Shown here: one piece after another, positions 53,411 to 63,244 of the stretch | How positions within the stretch are numbered: position 1 is the stretch's first letter | Layout: each line of letters begins with the position of its first letter | DNA from: an uncultured Roseicyclus sp. | GTDB lineage: Bacteria > Pseudomonadota > Alphaproteobacteria > Rhodobacterales > Rhodobacteraceae | Reading direction: 5' to 3' | DNA length: 64,000 bases | Assembly: GCA_947489665.1 (NCBI GenBank) | Contig: CANLEH010000001.1 | Coordinates: 406,501-470,500, forward strand | Notes under the pieces: generated by a model | Told to the model about the DNA's origin: nothing | What the model saw: only the letters and a program-made list of their open reading frames with translations | Databases searched by the model: none | Program-made: the position numbers and the translations under genes

Positions 53411-55358
53411 GATCCCTCGGGATGTTTTCGGACCAGTTGCGTTCAAAGATCAGGGTGTCGTTCTCTTTCGCGGCCAGCCGGGCCTCGACAACCCAATGGG
53501 TGGCGGTGGCGCGCAGACGCCCGGTGGCGATGACTTCGGTTGCGATGCCATCGCGGATGCGCAGGGCGGAGGTTTCTTCGTGCGCCTCAAGGCTGAGCGG
53601 GTCGCCGCGTGTGATTGACCAGCGGGCCTTGTGCGTGTCCTCGAATTGCAGGCCGTGCTCGGGATGGGTGCTGACACCGCTGGTGCTGGATTGCACGATG
53701 GTCGTTTCGCCGGTGGTGCGGTCGAAGGTGGTCGTCCGGTTATCCTCTGCCGGAGTTTGGCGCGGATAGGGAGGACGAGGATCGCCAGCGGGCGGCTCTG
53801 GCACCGCGCAGGGGCGGTAGGGTGCGCTTGGCACATGCAGGGCGGCGTGGCCAAGGTCGATCTGCGCGGTCACATCCGTGGGGGGCGGCAGGATCAGCGG
53901 GAAATAGGCGGTCGACAGGGCAAGGCGCAGCTTGTGGCCCGGCAGAAGGCGGTAGGCGGTGGCATCGAGGGTCAGCGTGATCTCTTCCGCCGTGCCGGGT
54001 GTCATAGGCTGTGGATCAGCGCTGCTGTGTCGATGGGAGAGGTTCAGGACACCCAGCGTGATCCGGTGCGCGCAGCCATCGGGATGCACGTCGATGAGGC
54101 GCGCGATCAGGTGGCCTTGGGGCGCGTCGATGGCCACGGGCAGGCGCAAGACGGGCATTCCGATGATGTCGAGTGGGTCGGACAGCGCCTCTGTCTCGAA
54201 GCACAGGGAGCGGCCATCATCGGCACGTTGGTCGGCGGGCATATCAGTGTCGCCGCCTTGGGTGAAGAAGGCCCCGCCGTCGACGCCGGTGTCCAGTGGT
54301 GAGTGGAGAGTAACGGTTTCATGGCCTGCATCCGGCCCCAATCGGCCGGGCGAGAGGCGCAGGATGGTCTCTGTCGCCTTATCCTGCGCGATCTCGATCC
54401 AGTGGCCTGGTTCCACGTCGCGGGGGGCATCGGGGCGGACGGCCTGCGACAGGAACAGCCGGTGGGCCGGCAGGTCAGAGGTGGGGTCGCCGCGCAGGTG
54501 GTGGCCGAACCACGATGCTGCCTCGGTCACGAAGTCCATAAGGGGGCCGGGCACCGCGAAATGTGGGTAGAGATGGACCCAAGGTCCGGTGAGGGCACGC
54601 GCCCTGTCCCCCAGCCCCGCGCGCGCCTTCCACGGCGTGTTGCGATAGCCATCGGCCCATCCGGCGATCATCAGGGCAGGGGCCTGCACGGCGTCGAAAT
54701 CCTCACAGATCGAGCCATGCTGCCAATAGGCATCGCGGCGCTGATGGGTGATCCATTTGAAGGCCAAGGCGGGCATGTTCTTGAGCCGGTCCAACCAGAT
54801 GTCCCGCCAGCTATCGCCGACCACGGCGGCATCGGGCGGGACAGACGCGCGCCCCAGCATTTGCGTGGCCCAGTAAAGGTTGGTGCCCATCTGGGCCCCG
54901 CCCTTGGTGTGGATGTCATCGGCAAAACGGTCGACTGTGGAGGCGATGGAAATGACGGCCTTGAGGGCTGGAGGCTGGCGGGCTGCAACTTGCAGCGCGT
55001 TGAAGCCGCCCCAGCTGATCCCCATCATGCCGACATGGCCGTTGCACCAGGGCTGCGCGGCGATCCAGGCGATACTGGCCTCGGCATCGGCAAGCTCGGT
55101 CTCGGAATACTCGTCATCGAACTGCCCTTCGCTGTCGCCCGTCCCGCGCAGGTCGACGCGGACACCGGCAAAGCCCTGCGCGGCGAGGGCGGGGTACGTG
55201 GCCTCATCCCGCGGTGCGGTCACATCGCGGCGACGATAGGGGAGGAATTCGAGGATGGCAGGGACGGGTGTGTCAGTCTCCGGGCGCCAGATGCGGGCGG
55301 CGAGGCGGGTGCCATCGGGCAGGGGGATCCAGATGGTAGGATGGTCTTGGTGGTTCAT
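53403..55358 (-). CDS. CocE/NonD family hydrolase (X-Pro dipeptidyl-peptidase S15-like)
   Basis: A 651-aa alpha/beta hydrolase. The opening IPLPDGTRLAARIWRPE and FLPYRRRD are typical, RVDLRGTGDSEG precedes the nucleophile elbow with Ser in GISWGGFN near residue 120, and the C-terminal third is the jelly-roll domain. Members cleave acylated or peptide substrates such as cocaine esters and N-acyl amino compounds. No signal peptide. It lies 18 bp after the small gene at 55377 and heads the M81-transporter gene set. Confidence 0.9.
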   Translation of the reverse strand: MNHQDHPTIWIPLPDGTRLAARIWRPETDTPVPAILEFLPYRRRDVTAPRDEATYPALAAQGFAGVRVDLRGTGDSEGQFDDEYSETELADAEASIAWIAAQPWCNGHVGMMGISWGGFNALQVAARQPPALKAVISIASTVDRFADDIHTKGGAQMGTNLYWATQMLGRASVPPDAAVVGDSWRDIWLDRLKNMPALAFKWITHQRRDAYWQHGSICEDFDAVQAPALMIAGWADGYRNTPWKARAGLGDRARALTGPWVHLYPHFAVPGPLMDFVTEAASWFGHHLRGDPTSDLPAHRLFLSQAVRPDAPRDVEPGHWIEIAQDKATETILRLSPGRLGPDAGHETVTLHSPLDTGVDGGAFFTQGGDTDMPADQRADDGRSLCFETEALSDPLDIIGMPVLRLPVAIDAPQGHLIARLIDVHPDGCAHRITLGVLNLSHRHSSADPQPMTPGTAEEITLTLDATAYRLLPGHKLRLALSTAYFPLILPPPTDVTAQIDLGHAALHVPSAPYRPCAVPEPPAGDPRPPYPRQTPAEDNRTTTFDRTTGETTIVQSSTSGVSTHPEHGLQFEDTHKARWSITRGDPLSLEAHEETSALRIRDGIATEVIATGRLRATATHWVVEARLAAKENDTLIFERNWSENIPRDHV

Positions 55359-55376
55359 GGGCGGACAGTGGCGAGG

Positions 55377-55682
55377 TCAGAGGCTTGGGTCCACCTTTTC
55401 GAAAGAAAAACTCGTTGATCGATCATTTGGCAGCCCGGGTGCATCGAACGTGACCAGGTAGCGATGTCCGTATTCAGTCGCAGTTACAGGCACTTGCTTT
55501 CCAAGCAAAAGGGCAAGTGACGTAATTGTCAGCGGGTTTTTCGCCGTGGCAACCTCAAGGCGGTCACCAACCGAAAGGACGGCATGTTCCGCCTGTAGGA
55601 TGCATTGGTTTTTGTCCAGCTTTAGGCTCGGAACCTGAGACGCATCTATAACGTGAAGGGTCGTGTCGTTTGTCTCTGCCAT
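55377..55682 (-). CDS. Small protein downstream of the CdiA-like exoprotein; candidate immunity protein
   Basis: A 101-aa protein with no recognised family, beta-strand-rich and without signal peptide or membrane helix, so probably cytoplasmic. ATG 55682 shares its A with the exoprotein stop (TGATG), so translation is coupled. In CDI loci the gene directly after cdiA encodes the immunity protein that neutralises the CdiA C-terminal toxin. That position is the only functional evidence. A TTG one codon upstream is a less likely start. Confidence 0.6.
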   Translation of the reverse strand: MAETNDTTLHVIDASQVPSLKLDKNQCILQAEHAVLSVGDRLEVATAKNPLTITSLALLLGKQVPVTATEYGHRYLVTFDAPGLPNDRSTSFSFEKVDPSL

Positions 55683-58600
55683 CAATTCGACCCCGTTAGT
55701 TCGCGGAATTGCTGGACCTGCTGCGGCGTAAGCGGAGTGACACCACTGGTTTGCAGATCCTGAAGCACCGAACTTAGACCGGCAGGGTTTGTCGACGGCG
55801 GCACGTCGATACCCATCTGGTTCAGGGCACGAATTGCATCATCCAACTGGATCACATTGACGGCGGATTCGGCGGCTTGTGTCGGCGACACACCATCCAA
55901 TACGACCTCAAAGTCCTGGGGTAGGTAGCCGCCATACCGGTTCTCGGCGATACGAGGATCAATCACCTGCACAACTCCATTTCCGCCGAACGTGGCACAT
56001 GCGTTTTGCGAGTAGCAAACTGCAACGAGGGGATCAGTCGAGGTCGGCGTGACCCCGGCGGCAACAGTGCCTGGGCTGCCTGGGAAGCCGTCGGTTGTGC
56101 CACGGAATACATACCCTGTGCTGTCCTGAACGATTTCGCCTACGATTTCGTTGCCGCGTCGGACGATCGGGCCTGTGACTGTCAATCCGGCAGCAAGTGT
56201 GCCGCCCGTCATGGCGATGTCGTCACCGATTGCTGCGACCATCTCGGTGCCGCAGACCGCGTTCGTCAAACATGCGATGACCCGTGGTGCAGCTGTTACA
56301 CCACCTGCAATTGTGAAACCGCCTGCAAGACCCAACCCGAACGCTGCGGGATCCCAAGGGATTTGCCCCAAGGTCTGATCACGAAGCGAAACGACTTGCG
56401 CATATTCGCCCGTAACCGGATCTTCCAAATCCAATGTACCAAACAAGTCGGGTCGCAATCCGAACAGACCGTTGGTGAATTGCAAATCGGCGGAGCCGTA
56501 GCTGCCCAGCGCGGCATCCAATTCGGCCCGAACTTCTGCACATGCAGACGATCCAACGCTCCCTTGGCAGGCCTCGAAATAGCGTGCGTCGCGGGCTGCA
56601 TCGAGAAGGTTAAGCCGTGTGATTTCCGCCTGCAAAGACGCCATGTCTTCTTCGGAGCAGCTGCCCGCGTTTTGCTGGCATTCTGTGAGCGTCACGATCG
56701 CTTGCGCACGGTCGAGAGCTTCGTCGTGGAACAAGTAGTTGTTCTCATGGGCGGAGCCCGCAATCGCGCCAGCCAGACTTGCCGCTGATGCATCGCCGTC
56801 AGTTGCGATCAAAACGGCAGCGGTTGCGATCAGATTCTGCAACTCGACCTGCCGTGCATCGCTAAGCTCACTACCGCCAATCAGCGGCCCGGTCAGGGCG
56901 GCCACAGCGGCACCAAGTGCGCCAGCACTGAAGTCTTCGCCCCGCAATTCGGCAGCAATGCCACCAGCGACGGCATGGGCCACGACATGTGCCAGATCAC
57001 CTTCGGCGATCCCGTTTTCGGACGCGAAGTTACCGATCTCGTTCTGCACAATCGACAACCCGCCCATGACCATTGCGTTGGTCCAGCCGTCGAACAGCGC
57101 TTCGCCCAGATCACCGCCGTTTATGGCGGTGCTGACCGTCGCGTTGACTGAGGCACGGATGAGGTTTGCTTGTAGATCGCGGATTGCGATGTCGGTAAAC
57201 GTGGCGCCCTCGGCCAATGGCCCGGACAGACCGGCTGCATCCACCAGCTGGGACCCCAGACCCGCCGAGACCATCGCTGTGACGAGGCCCCGGATGCTAT
57301 CGCCGGAGGCAAGTTCTTCCAGCACCGCGCCGATATCGCCGCCGTTGTTGACCAGAGAAACGGAGGCCGTGCTGACCAGGTTCCTGAGGCCAGCCTGGAT
57401 GGCCGCTTCGGCAGCCCCGCCCGTGGCGAAGCCCAGACCTTGCGTGATCGACTCGGCCCAACCGGCGGTGAGGCCGGATGTGGCGAACGACACCACTGCC
57501 GTGACGAAAAGCGCCCCGGCCTCGGTCAGGCCCTGGTTTTCGTAGTCCCACTCCTCGAACGCGGTTTCGGCGGCTTGCCAGTAGACGCCATCTTCCAACT
57601 CGGCCAGATCGGCCATCCATTCCAGCCCGGGGGCTTCGGCCAGCTGGGCGATGCCTTCGTTGAAATCGCCGGTGGCGACATAGTCGACGATGATATCGCC
57701 GCCGGAGATGATCTGCAGGCCACCGCCCGCTTCGATGGTGGTGAAGGTGCGGGTGACTTCCGAGCTGCCTTCATCCTCTTCGTTCCACCAAAGCAGGTCT
57801 TCTTCGCGGAATTCATCGCGTGTGAAGGCGCTGTCCTCGGTCGTCAGGATTGACACGGTGCCTTCCTCGGCAGCGATCACCGTCTCACCGCCGCTTTCAA
57901 GTGCGGGGGCTTCGAGCATTACGTCTCCCGCGCCCGACGCAATCGTCAGGTTGCCGCCTGCGCTGATTGTGGTCTGCTCGGTCGTGACCTCTTGATCCTG
58001 TTCGCGGATGTCGGTGTCGACGCCGAAGAGGCCGCCGCCGTTGATATCCCAGACAACGTCTTCCTGTTCGACCTCCTGCACGGAGGTGATCGTGACATCA
58101 CCCTCTGCCGTGAGGGCGGCATCCCCGCCGGCGTCGATATCAGCCCCGGCAATCGTCAGATCTTCGCCGGCGTTGATTGCAACGTCACCGCCAGCCGTGA
58201 CACCGGCCAGTTCCGCATCGCGGGTGAAGCCGCTATCGGAGCCATTTCCGAATTCGTCTTCGCGGCTGGTTTCCACCATTAGTGCGCCAATGGCCACGTC
58301 GCCGCCTGCGTCGAGCGTTGCGTCGCCACCGGCCGTGAATTGGCCACCTTCGGACGACAGATCGCCTTCGACGTCGATGTCGAGATTGCCGCCTGCCGCG
58401 ATCTCGCCGATCTGCTGGACGCGGTCGGCAAAGCCGTTGCCAGATTCGTCGCGGATCAAGGCGGTGGAGTTTTCCAATTCGCCTGCGTCGATGTCGATAT
58501 CGCCGCCCGCGGTGATCTGGCCTGAGACGTTCGCAAGGCGACCTTCCACGTCCAATTCAGCGTCGCCGCCCGCTTCAATCTGACCACCGATGTTGATCAG

Positions 58601-61600
58601 GTCAGCACCCGTTGCGATCTCAAGATCCTGTTCCGCGGTGATGGCGCCTGTGTTGGCCACAGTGCCTGCGTCGATGTTGACCTCGGCGGCCGCAATCTGC
58701 GCACCGGCGAGCGAAATGCCCTCGGCCCCATTTGCGCCAAGGTAGACGACGGGGACGAGAACGGCCTGACCGTCAATGATCTGCTCTTCCAGCCAGATGA
58801 TGTTCTCGGTCAGGGCGGCCACCTGTTCGGGGCTGAGCGCCACGCCGGGGGTCAGTTGCAGGCCTTCGGCCGCTTCGACGGCATTGTCGTACATGCGCGC
58901 CATCAGATCGCGCAATTCATCGGGGTCATCCGCCGCGCGGCGCCCGGTCAGCGCGAAAAGCTGTTCCTGGATCAGGCGGGCTTCGACATAGGCATCGCCA
59001 AAGCGGCGCTGCGTGATGTTGGCGTCATAGCCGCCGATCTGTTGCAGGAAGTAATCCGACGACAGGAAGCGGCTGACATCGATGAATTCATCGCGCGTCT
59101 CGATCAGGAACGGCGCGTTGGGGTTCTGCGTCGGCGTGAAGAGCGCCGAGCGGTTGAGGATCGCGTTGGGGTTCACGGCGCCGATGAGCGGCGGGTCCGA
59201 CAGGGCGCGACCCCCTGAGCTGAGGCCGACCTGGGCCACGCCATCGCGGACGGCGTTGTTGCCGAGGTAGCCGGTGACGGTTGCGTTCAGCGTGCCGCCG
59301 GCCTGGATGGTGGCGAAAACGGCGCCGGTTGTCGCCGTCGTTGTGATTGGGGCGCCCGTGATCTGTCGGTTTTCCCAGCCACGACGCAGACAGAAGATGA
59401 GGCGGATCTTACAAACCCGAACGCGGTAATGGACAACGTATGTTCGAGTGACAGTTTCGATCAGGTCCTGGCCTGAGTTTAAAATCGTCCCGGCATTCAG
59501 AGTCACATCGCCATTGGCTGCGATCTGGCTGTAGGTATTGGTGATTGTATCGGCGTTGATTGTCAGATCACCGCCGGACAGGATTGCAGACGGTGCGTTG
59601 CTGGCGGCTTCAATCACCTGACGTGTGATGACCGTTGTCTCGACAATCCGGCGGGTGTTTGAGCGAACAGGCGCGTCGGGGAAGGCCGATGGGTCCGTGC
59701 TTTCGCGAACTGTCGTCTCTGTCTCGGTTGTAATTGTCGGCGTCGGCTGGCTGTTCTCAACGGTTGTTGCTGCGATCAGGATCGCGCCGGTGATCGCTTC
59801 GATCTGGGCGGAGCGGTTGAGGACGGAGGCTGCGCGCGCGCCGCTTTCGCCGCGGATCGTGATGCCGCCTTCGGCGATCACGTCGGCCATCAGGTTCTCG
59901 AATGCCCCATCCAGGCGCATCGTCAGGTTCTGACCGGCATAGATCAGGCCACTGTTGGTGATGTCGCCAAGGGTGGTGAGGGCGACGTCGCCGTCGGACG
60001 AGCCGAGCGCGTCGGAGTTGGTGATATTCGCGGCCTCGACGCTCAGCGCGCCTGCCGTGACGATGGAGCCGGTGTTGTTGAAGGCGCCGCCCGCGGACAA
60101 ATCGCCTGTGGCCCCGCCGCGGATATCGCCGGAATTGGTCATGGCGCCGCTGGCGGTCAGGGCAAGTGCGCCGCCGGCATCGAGATCGCCGGAATTGGTT
60201 AGCGCGCCTGAGGTCGCCTCAAGCGTTGCCGCCCCTGCCACGTCGAAGTCGGCAGAGGTGTTGAGCGATGTGCCCGTCGCCGTCAGATCGCCGCCGACGG
60301 CGTAGTCGCCGCCCGTAATCGCCAATGCGCCCGGGCTGGTCAGGGTCATGTCGCCGCCGATCATCGCGCTGGCGCCGTTGGCGGTGAGTAATGCCGTGTC
60401 GAGTGTGAGATCGCCGAGGAGGGTGAGCGCTTCGGCCCCTCCCGTTTGGTTCAAGGTGACGGCGCTGAAGCTGAGCGCTGCGTCGCCTGCCGCCGCGATG
60501 CGGGCGCCTGTTGCGTTCAATGCACCACCGCCGCTGAAAGTCAGATCGCCTGTCGTGCCGAGCGTGCCCGCGCTGTCTGCGCCGGCCGCTGCGAGCGCGC
60601 CGCTGCCCAGTGTGACGCCATTGGTCGCCGTGATCGTCAGATCGCCTTCGGCCGCAACAGTCGCATTGGCGGCGATTTCGGCTGAGACCCCTTCCAGCGA
60701 GATGGCATCGCCTGAAAACAGGGAGGTCTGCACCACAACGGGTGCCGCAGATCGCACGGCCACAGTGCCTGTGGCCTGCGCACGCCCGATCACCAGACGT
60801 CCATCAGCGGTCAGCGTCATGCCGCCAGCGCTGGCCGCCATTTCGCGCGGGGCGCGCACGGCGACGCCGGCTTCGGTCGACAAAAGCGTGATCCGACCCG
60901 CGTAGAGCCCGCCCACGGCGGTGCTGTCGATGCCAAAGGCGGGTCCGGTGCTGCCGTCATCGGGCAGGGCGGTGACAGCGCCGCTGTCATAGGCAAAGGC
61001 ATTGCGCCCGGCGGCCACGCGCACCTCATCACCGCCGGCAACCGCGCCTTCGAACGTCACTTGACGAGAGATGATGTCGAACAGGCTCACACCGCTGAGG
61101 TCTGCGCCGTTCGCGCCGATCAGGATGTCACCGCCATTCACGGTGAACCCAGACAGGGTGCCGCCGGTGATATCCGGGGTGCCGGTGGTCAGCACGGCGC
61201 GGGGCGTGCGGATGAACCCGCAGCCATTACAGGTGATGCCATTGGGGTTGGCCACGATCACATCGGCAGATTGGCCCGCCACTTCGATCACGCCCCCAAG
61301 CTCGGACCTATTGGTGCCAGCCACTTCGTTCAGGATCACACGGGCGGGCGCAACGCCGGTCAGGTTGGGGTTGCCGGGCACAACGCCGCCCAACTGGCTG
61401 TTGCCGAAATTGCCGCCCTGGTTGTTGAGGATCAGACCTTCGGAGCCGACGTTGAATTCCCCGTAGAGGTTGTGGGACAGCCCGCCTGCATTGGGTGTGG
61501 CGATGTCGATCAAGGGCACGCCGTTGGGCGCCGTGTTCACGTTCAACCCGCCGGTGGCTGCCGGGTCGGCTGTGACCTGGGCCAGCGCTGTCTGTGCCCC

Positions 61601-61663
61601 AAAGCTGAGGGCCACGCCAAGGATCAGGCGGGAGAAAAGCGAACGGGTCGAAATCAAAGCCAT
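55682..61663 (-). CDS. Two-partner secretion exoprotein, FhaB/CdiA-like, with pretoxin and putative toxin C-terminus
   Basis: A 1993-aa secreted protein. Signal peptide 1-29 (ends ALA-Q). TPS domain ~30-270 with NPNL at 98-101 and NPNGI at 139-143, the recognition motifs for the FhaC-type transporter. Residues ~270-1270 are Gly/Ala/Asp-rich beta-helix repeats (AGGD...ITA pattern). Residues ~1400-1640 resemble the DUF637/pretoxin region and end at HENN (1639-1642), a variant of the VENN boundary. The final ~145 residues (from 1849) start TGYVFRGTTDGFPGSPG, then PTSTDP and VVQVI, resembling an ADP-ribosyltransferase fold (Arg1854, Ser1875). Toxin function is inferred. Confidence 0.88.
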   Translation of the reverse strand: MALISTRSLFSRLILGVALSFGAQTALAQVTADPAATGGLNVNTAPNGVPLIDIATPNAGGLSHNLYGEFNVGSEGLILNNQGGNFGNSQLGGVVPGNPNLTGVAPARVILNEVAGTNRSELGGVIEVAGQSADVIVANPNGITCNGCGFIRTPRAVLTTGTPDITGGTLSGFTVNGGDILIGANGADLSGVSLFDIISRQVTFEGAVAGGDEVRVAAGRNAFAYDSGAVTALPDDGSTGPAFGIDSTAVGGLYAGRITLLSTEAGVAVRAPREMAASAGGMTLTADGRLVIGRAQATGTVAVRSAAPVVVQTSLFSGDAISLEGVSAEIAANATVAAEGDLTITATNGVTLGSGALAAAGADSAGTLGTTGDLTFSGGGALNATGARIAAAGDAALSFSAVTLNQTGGAEALTLLGDLTLDTALLTANGASAMIGGDMTLTSPGALAITGGDYAVGGDLTATGTSLNTSADFDVAGAATLEATSGALTNSGDLDAGGALALTASGAMTNSGDIRGGATGDLSAGGAFNNTGSIVTAGALSVEAANITNSDALGSSDGDVALTTLGDITNSGLIYAGQNLTMRLDGAFENLMADVIAEGGITIRGESGARAASVLNRSAQIEAITGAILIAATTVENSQPTPTITTETETTVRESTDPSAFPDAPVRSNTRRIVETTVITRQVIEAASNAPSAILSGGDLTINADTITNTYSQIAANGDVTLNAGTILNSGQDLIETVTRTYVVHYRVRVCKIRLIFCLRRGWENRQITGAPITTTATTGAVFATIQAGGTLNATVTGYLGNNAVRDGVAQVGLSSGGRALSDPPLIGAVNPNAILNRSALFTPTQNPNAPFLIETRDEFIDVSRFLSSDYFLQQIGGYDANITQRRFGDAYVEARLIQEQLFALTGRRAADDPDELRDLMARMYDNAVEAAEGLQLTPGVALSPEQVAALTENIIWLEEQIIDGQAVLVPVVYLGANGAEGISLAGAQIAAAEVNIDAGTVANTGAITAEQDLEIATGADLINIGGQIEAGGDAELDVEGRLANVSGQITAGGDIDIDAGELENSTALIRDESGNGFADRVQQIGEIAAGGNLDIDVEGDLSSEGGQFTAGGDATLDAGGDVAIGALMVETSREDEFGNGSDSGFTRDAELAGVTAGGDVAINAGEDLTIAGADIDAGGDAALTAEGDVTITSVQEVEQEDVVWDINGGGLFGVDTDIREQDQEVTTEQTTISAGGNLTIASGAGDVMLEAPALESGGETVIAAEEGTVSILTTEDSAFTRDEFREEDLLWWNEEDEGSSEVTRTFTTIEAGGGLQIISGGDIIVDYVATGDFNEGIAQLAEAPGLEWMADLAELEDGVYWQAAETAFEEWDYENQGLTEAGALFVTAVVSFATSGLTAGWAESITQGLGFATGGAAEAAIQAGLRNLVSTASVSLVNNGGDIGAVLEELASGDSIRGLVTAMVSAGLGSQLVDAAGLSGPLAEGATFTDIAIRDLQANLIRASVNATVSTAINGGDLGEALFDGWTNAMVMGGLSIVQNEIGNFASENGIAEGDLAHVVAHAVAGGIAAELRGEDFSAGALGAAVAALTGPLIGGSELSDARQVELQNLIATAAVLIATDGDASAASLAGAIAGSAHENNYLFHDEALDRAQAIVTLTECQQNAGSCSEEDMASLQAEITRLNLLDAARDARYFEACQGSVGSSACAEVRAELDAALGSYGSADLQFTNGLFGLRPDLFGTLDLEDPVTGEYAQVVSLRDQTLGQIPWDPAAFGLGLAGGFTIAGGVTAAPRVIACLTNAVCGTEMVAAIGDDIAMTGGTLAAGLTVTGPIVRRGNEIVGEIVQDSTGYVFRGTTDGFPGSPGTVAAGVTPTSTDPLVAVCYSQNACATFGGNGVVQVIDPRIAENRYGGYLPQDFEVVLDGVSPTQAAESAVNVIQLDDAIRALNQMGIDVPPSTNPAGLSSVLQDLQTSGVTPLTPQQVQQFRELTGSN

Positions 61664-61681
61664 GGGTCAGGTCTTTCCATT

Positions 61682-63244
61682 CTAGAAAGTCAGTCGGGCC
61701 TGGAGCGTGAACAGGCCGTCATCGGGGGCTTGGGCAAAGTCTGGGGCGGACAGGATGTCGCTGTAAACAGCGTCGATGGAGAACACACCGTCGCTGATTG
61801 TGGCACCAATCGTGTAGGAGGTGAGCGAACCGCCCTGAATGCCGAATTCGTTTTCGGCGAAGATACGGCCCGCGTCGAGGCCGATATAGGGCGTGATGCT
61901 GGACCCTTCACCAAGATCCAAAAGGCCGGGCGCGCTGAGTGTATTGACCAGCGACACGCCGGAATTGCCGAACAGAAGGCTGGTGCGGGCGCCACGGACG
62001 CTGGAAAAACCGCCGATCGAGAATTGCTCGGACCCGAACAGGTTTTGCGCGGATACTTGCCCAGAGAAACGCGAATTCAGCAATATGACCTGTTCACCGA
62101 CCTCCCAGGGTCGCACCCAGGTCGCGTCGACCAAAAGCGCCGTATACTGCGCAATCGGGGATCCGGCGGGGGCGGTGTCGTCGTCAAACGCGCCGAACCA
62201 GTCGACGCCGTGCCGCAGGGTTGTGGTCAGGTCTATCTGGCCGCCCCAAAGCGGCTGTGACGCCCTGACATAAGCCTCGATCCGCGTCAGGCTGCGCGAA
62301 GATGTATCGATCCGCGCCCCAAGGATCTGGTTTTCATTGTCGGCCCATTGCAGGGCGACGCCTGCATCAAGGCGCCCGACCTCGGACAGGGACACCAGCC
62401 GCTCTGCCGAGACGCGCGCGGTGCGCGATTGGCCGGAGCTTGCGATTGGCCCGGTCACACCGGGAATGTCGATGGAATAGTCCGATCCGCTGAGCGACAG
62501 GGAATAGGTCCAGAACCCAAAGGGCATTGTGCCCGACAGGCTGTAGGAATTGCCGACCGGCGCATCGGGTCCAAAGGAAAAGGCGCCCGGTTCCATGCTG
62601 CGCGAATAGGTCAACGTCCAACTGTCGTTGAGGCCAAGCAGGTTGTCGTACGCGAACGTGGTTCCGAAATTATAGACACCCGTGGAGGGTGTTCCGCGAT
62701 CATCAACGGAGATGTTGCCCGACAGGCGCGGACCCTGCGCGATCTGTACCGCCACGACGCTATCGCCCGGCTCGGCGCCGGGAAGCAGCTCGCTTGTGGC
62801 GTCGCTCGACGGCAGACGATTGATCTGCGCGATGCCCTGTTCCAGCCGTCGCAATTCCAGTGGTCGGCCTTCCATCTGCGGGAAGGCCGTGACGGCCCGA
62901 CGGGGCGCGGGCGTGCCGTTTTCTGCGACCACAATCTCGGACACGCGGCCTTCGACGACCGAGATTTCAAGTTCGCCGTCGGACAAATCCTGTTCCGGCA
63001 AATAGGCGCGCGCCGCGATATAGCCCGCATCCACATAGGCCAGCGTCACCGCCTCCAACATGGCGTTGAGCGCTTCCAGCCCGACACAGCCCAAAAGGGG
63101 CGAAAACTCTGCCTGCAGCGACGCCTCGGGCAGAAGTGTCACGCCTGTCAGCGTCACGCGGTCCACGTCAAAGCAGGTCTGGGCCAGTGCAGCAGATGGG
63201 GCCATCGCAAGGGCGATGGCGGTGGAGGCCAGTCGATTATTCAA
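61682..63244 (-). CDS. Two-partner secretion outer-membrane transporter (FhaC/ShlB family)
   Basis: A 520-aa Omp85-superfamily protein exporting the adjacent exoprotein. I place the start at TTG 63244, which overlaps the upstream gene by 8 bp and begins a good signal peptide (NNRLASTAIALAMAPSAALA-Q). An ATG at 63331 would overlap 95 bp and put a basic tail before the signal. POTRA-type domain ~30-120 (VDRVTLTGVTLLP, VEGRVSEIVV), then a beta-barrel with the conserved loop motif reading GGFSSVRGAR, close to the canonical VRGY. It ends with an aromatic Phe. Confidence 0.9.
   Translation of the reverse strand: MNNRLASTAIALAMAPSAALAQTCFDVDRVTLTGVTLLPEASLQAEFSPLLGCVGLEALNAMLEAVTLAYVDAGYIAARAYLPEQDLSDGELEISVVEGRVSEIVVAENGTPAPRRAVTAFPQMEGRPLELRRLEQGIAQINRLPSSDATSELLPGAEPGDSVVAVQIAQGPRLSGNISVDDRGTPSTGVYNFGTTFAYDNLLGLNDSWTLTYSRSMEPGAFSFGPDAPVGNSYSLSGTMPFGFWTYSLSLSGSDYSIDIPGVTGPIASSGQSRTARVSAERLVSLSEVGRLDAGVALQWADNENQILGARIDTSSRSLTRIEAYVRASQPLWGGQIDLTTTLRHGVDWFGAFDDDTAPAGSPIAQYTALLVDATWVRPWEVGEQVILLNSRFSGQVSAQNLFGSEQFSIGGFSSVRGARTSLLFGNSGVSLVNTLSAPGLLDLGEGSSITPYIGLDAGRIFAENEFGIQGGSLTSYTIGATISDGVFSIDAVYSDILSAPDFAQAPDDGLFTLQARLTF

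Noticed and set aside
56750-61000. The glycine-aspartate repeats of the exoprotein as a DNA tandem-repeat array
   Set aside because: The protein repeats are degenerate and the DNA has no regular repeat unit, so they are ordinary beta-helix repeats.
61061-62260. A 399-codon plus-strand frame
   Set aside because: It spans the antisense of the exoprotein start and the transporter end, crossing two real genes.
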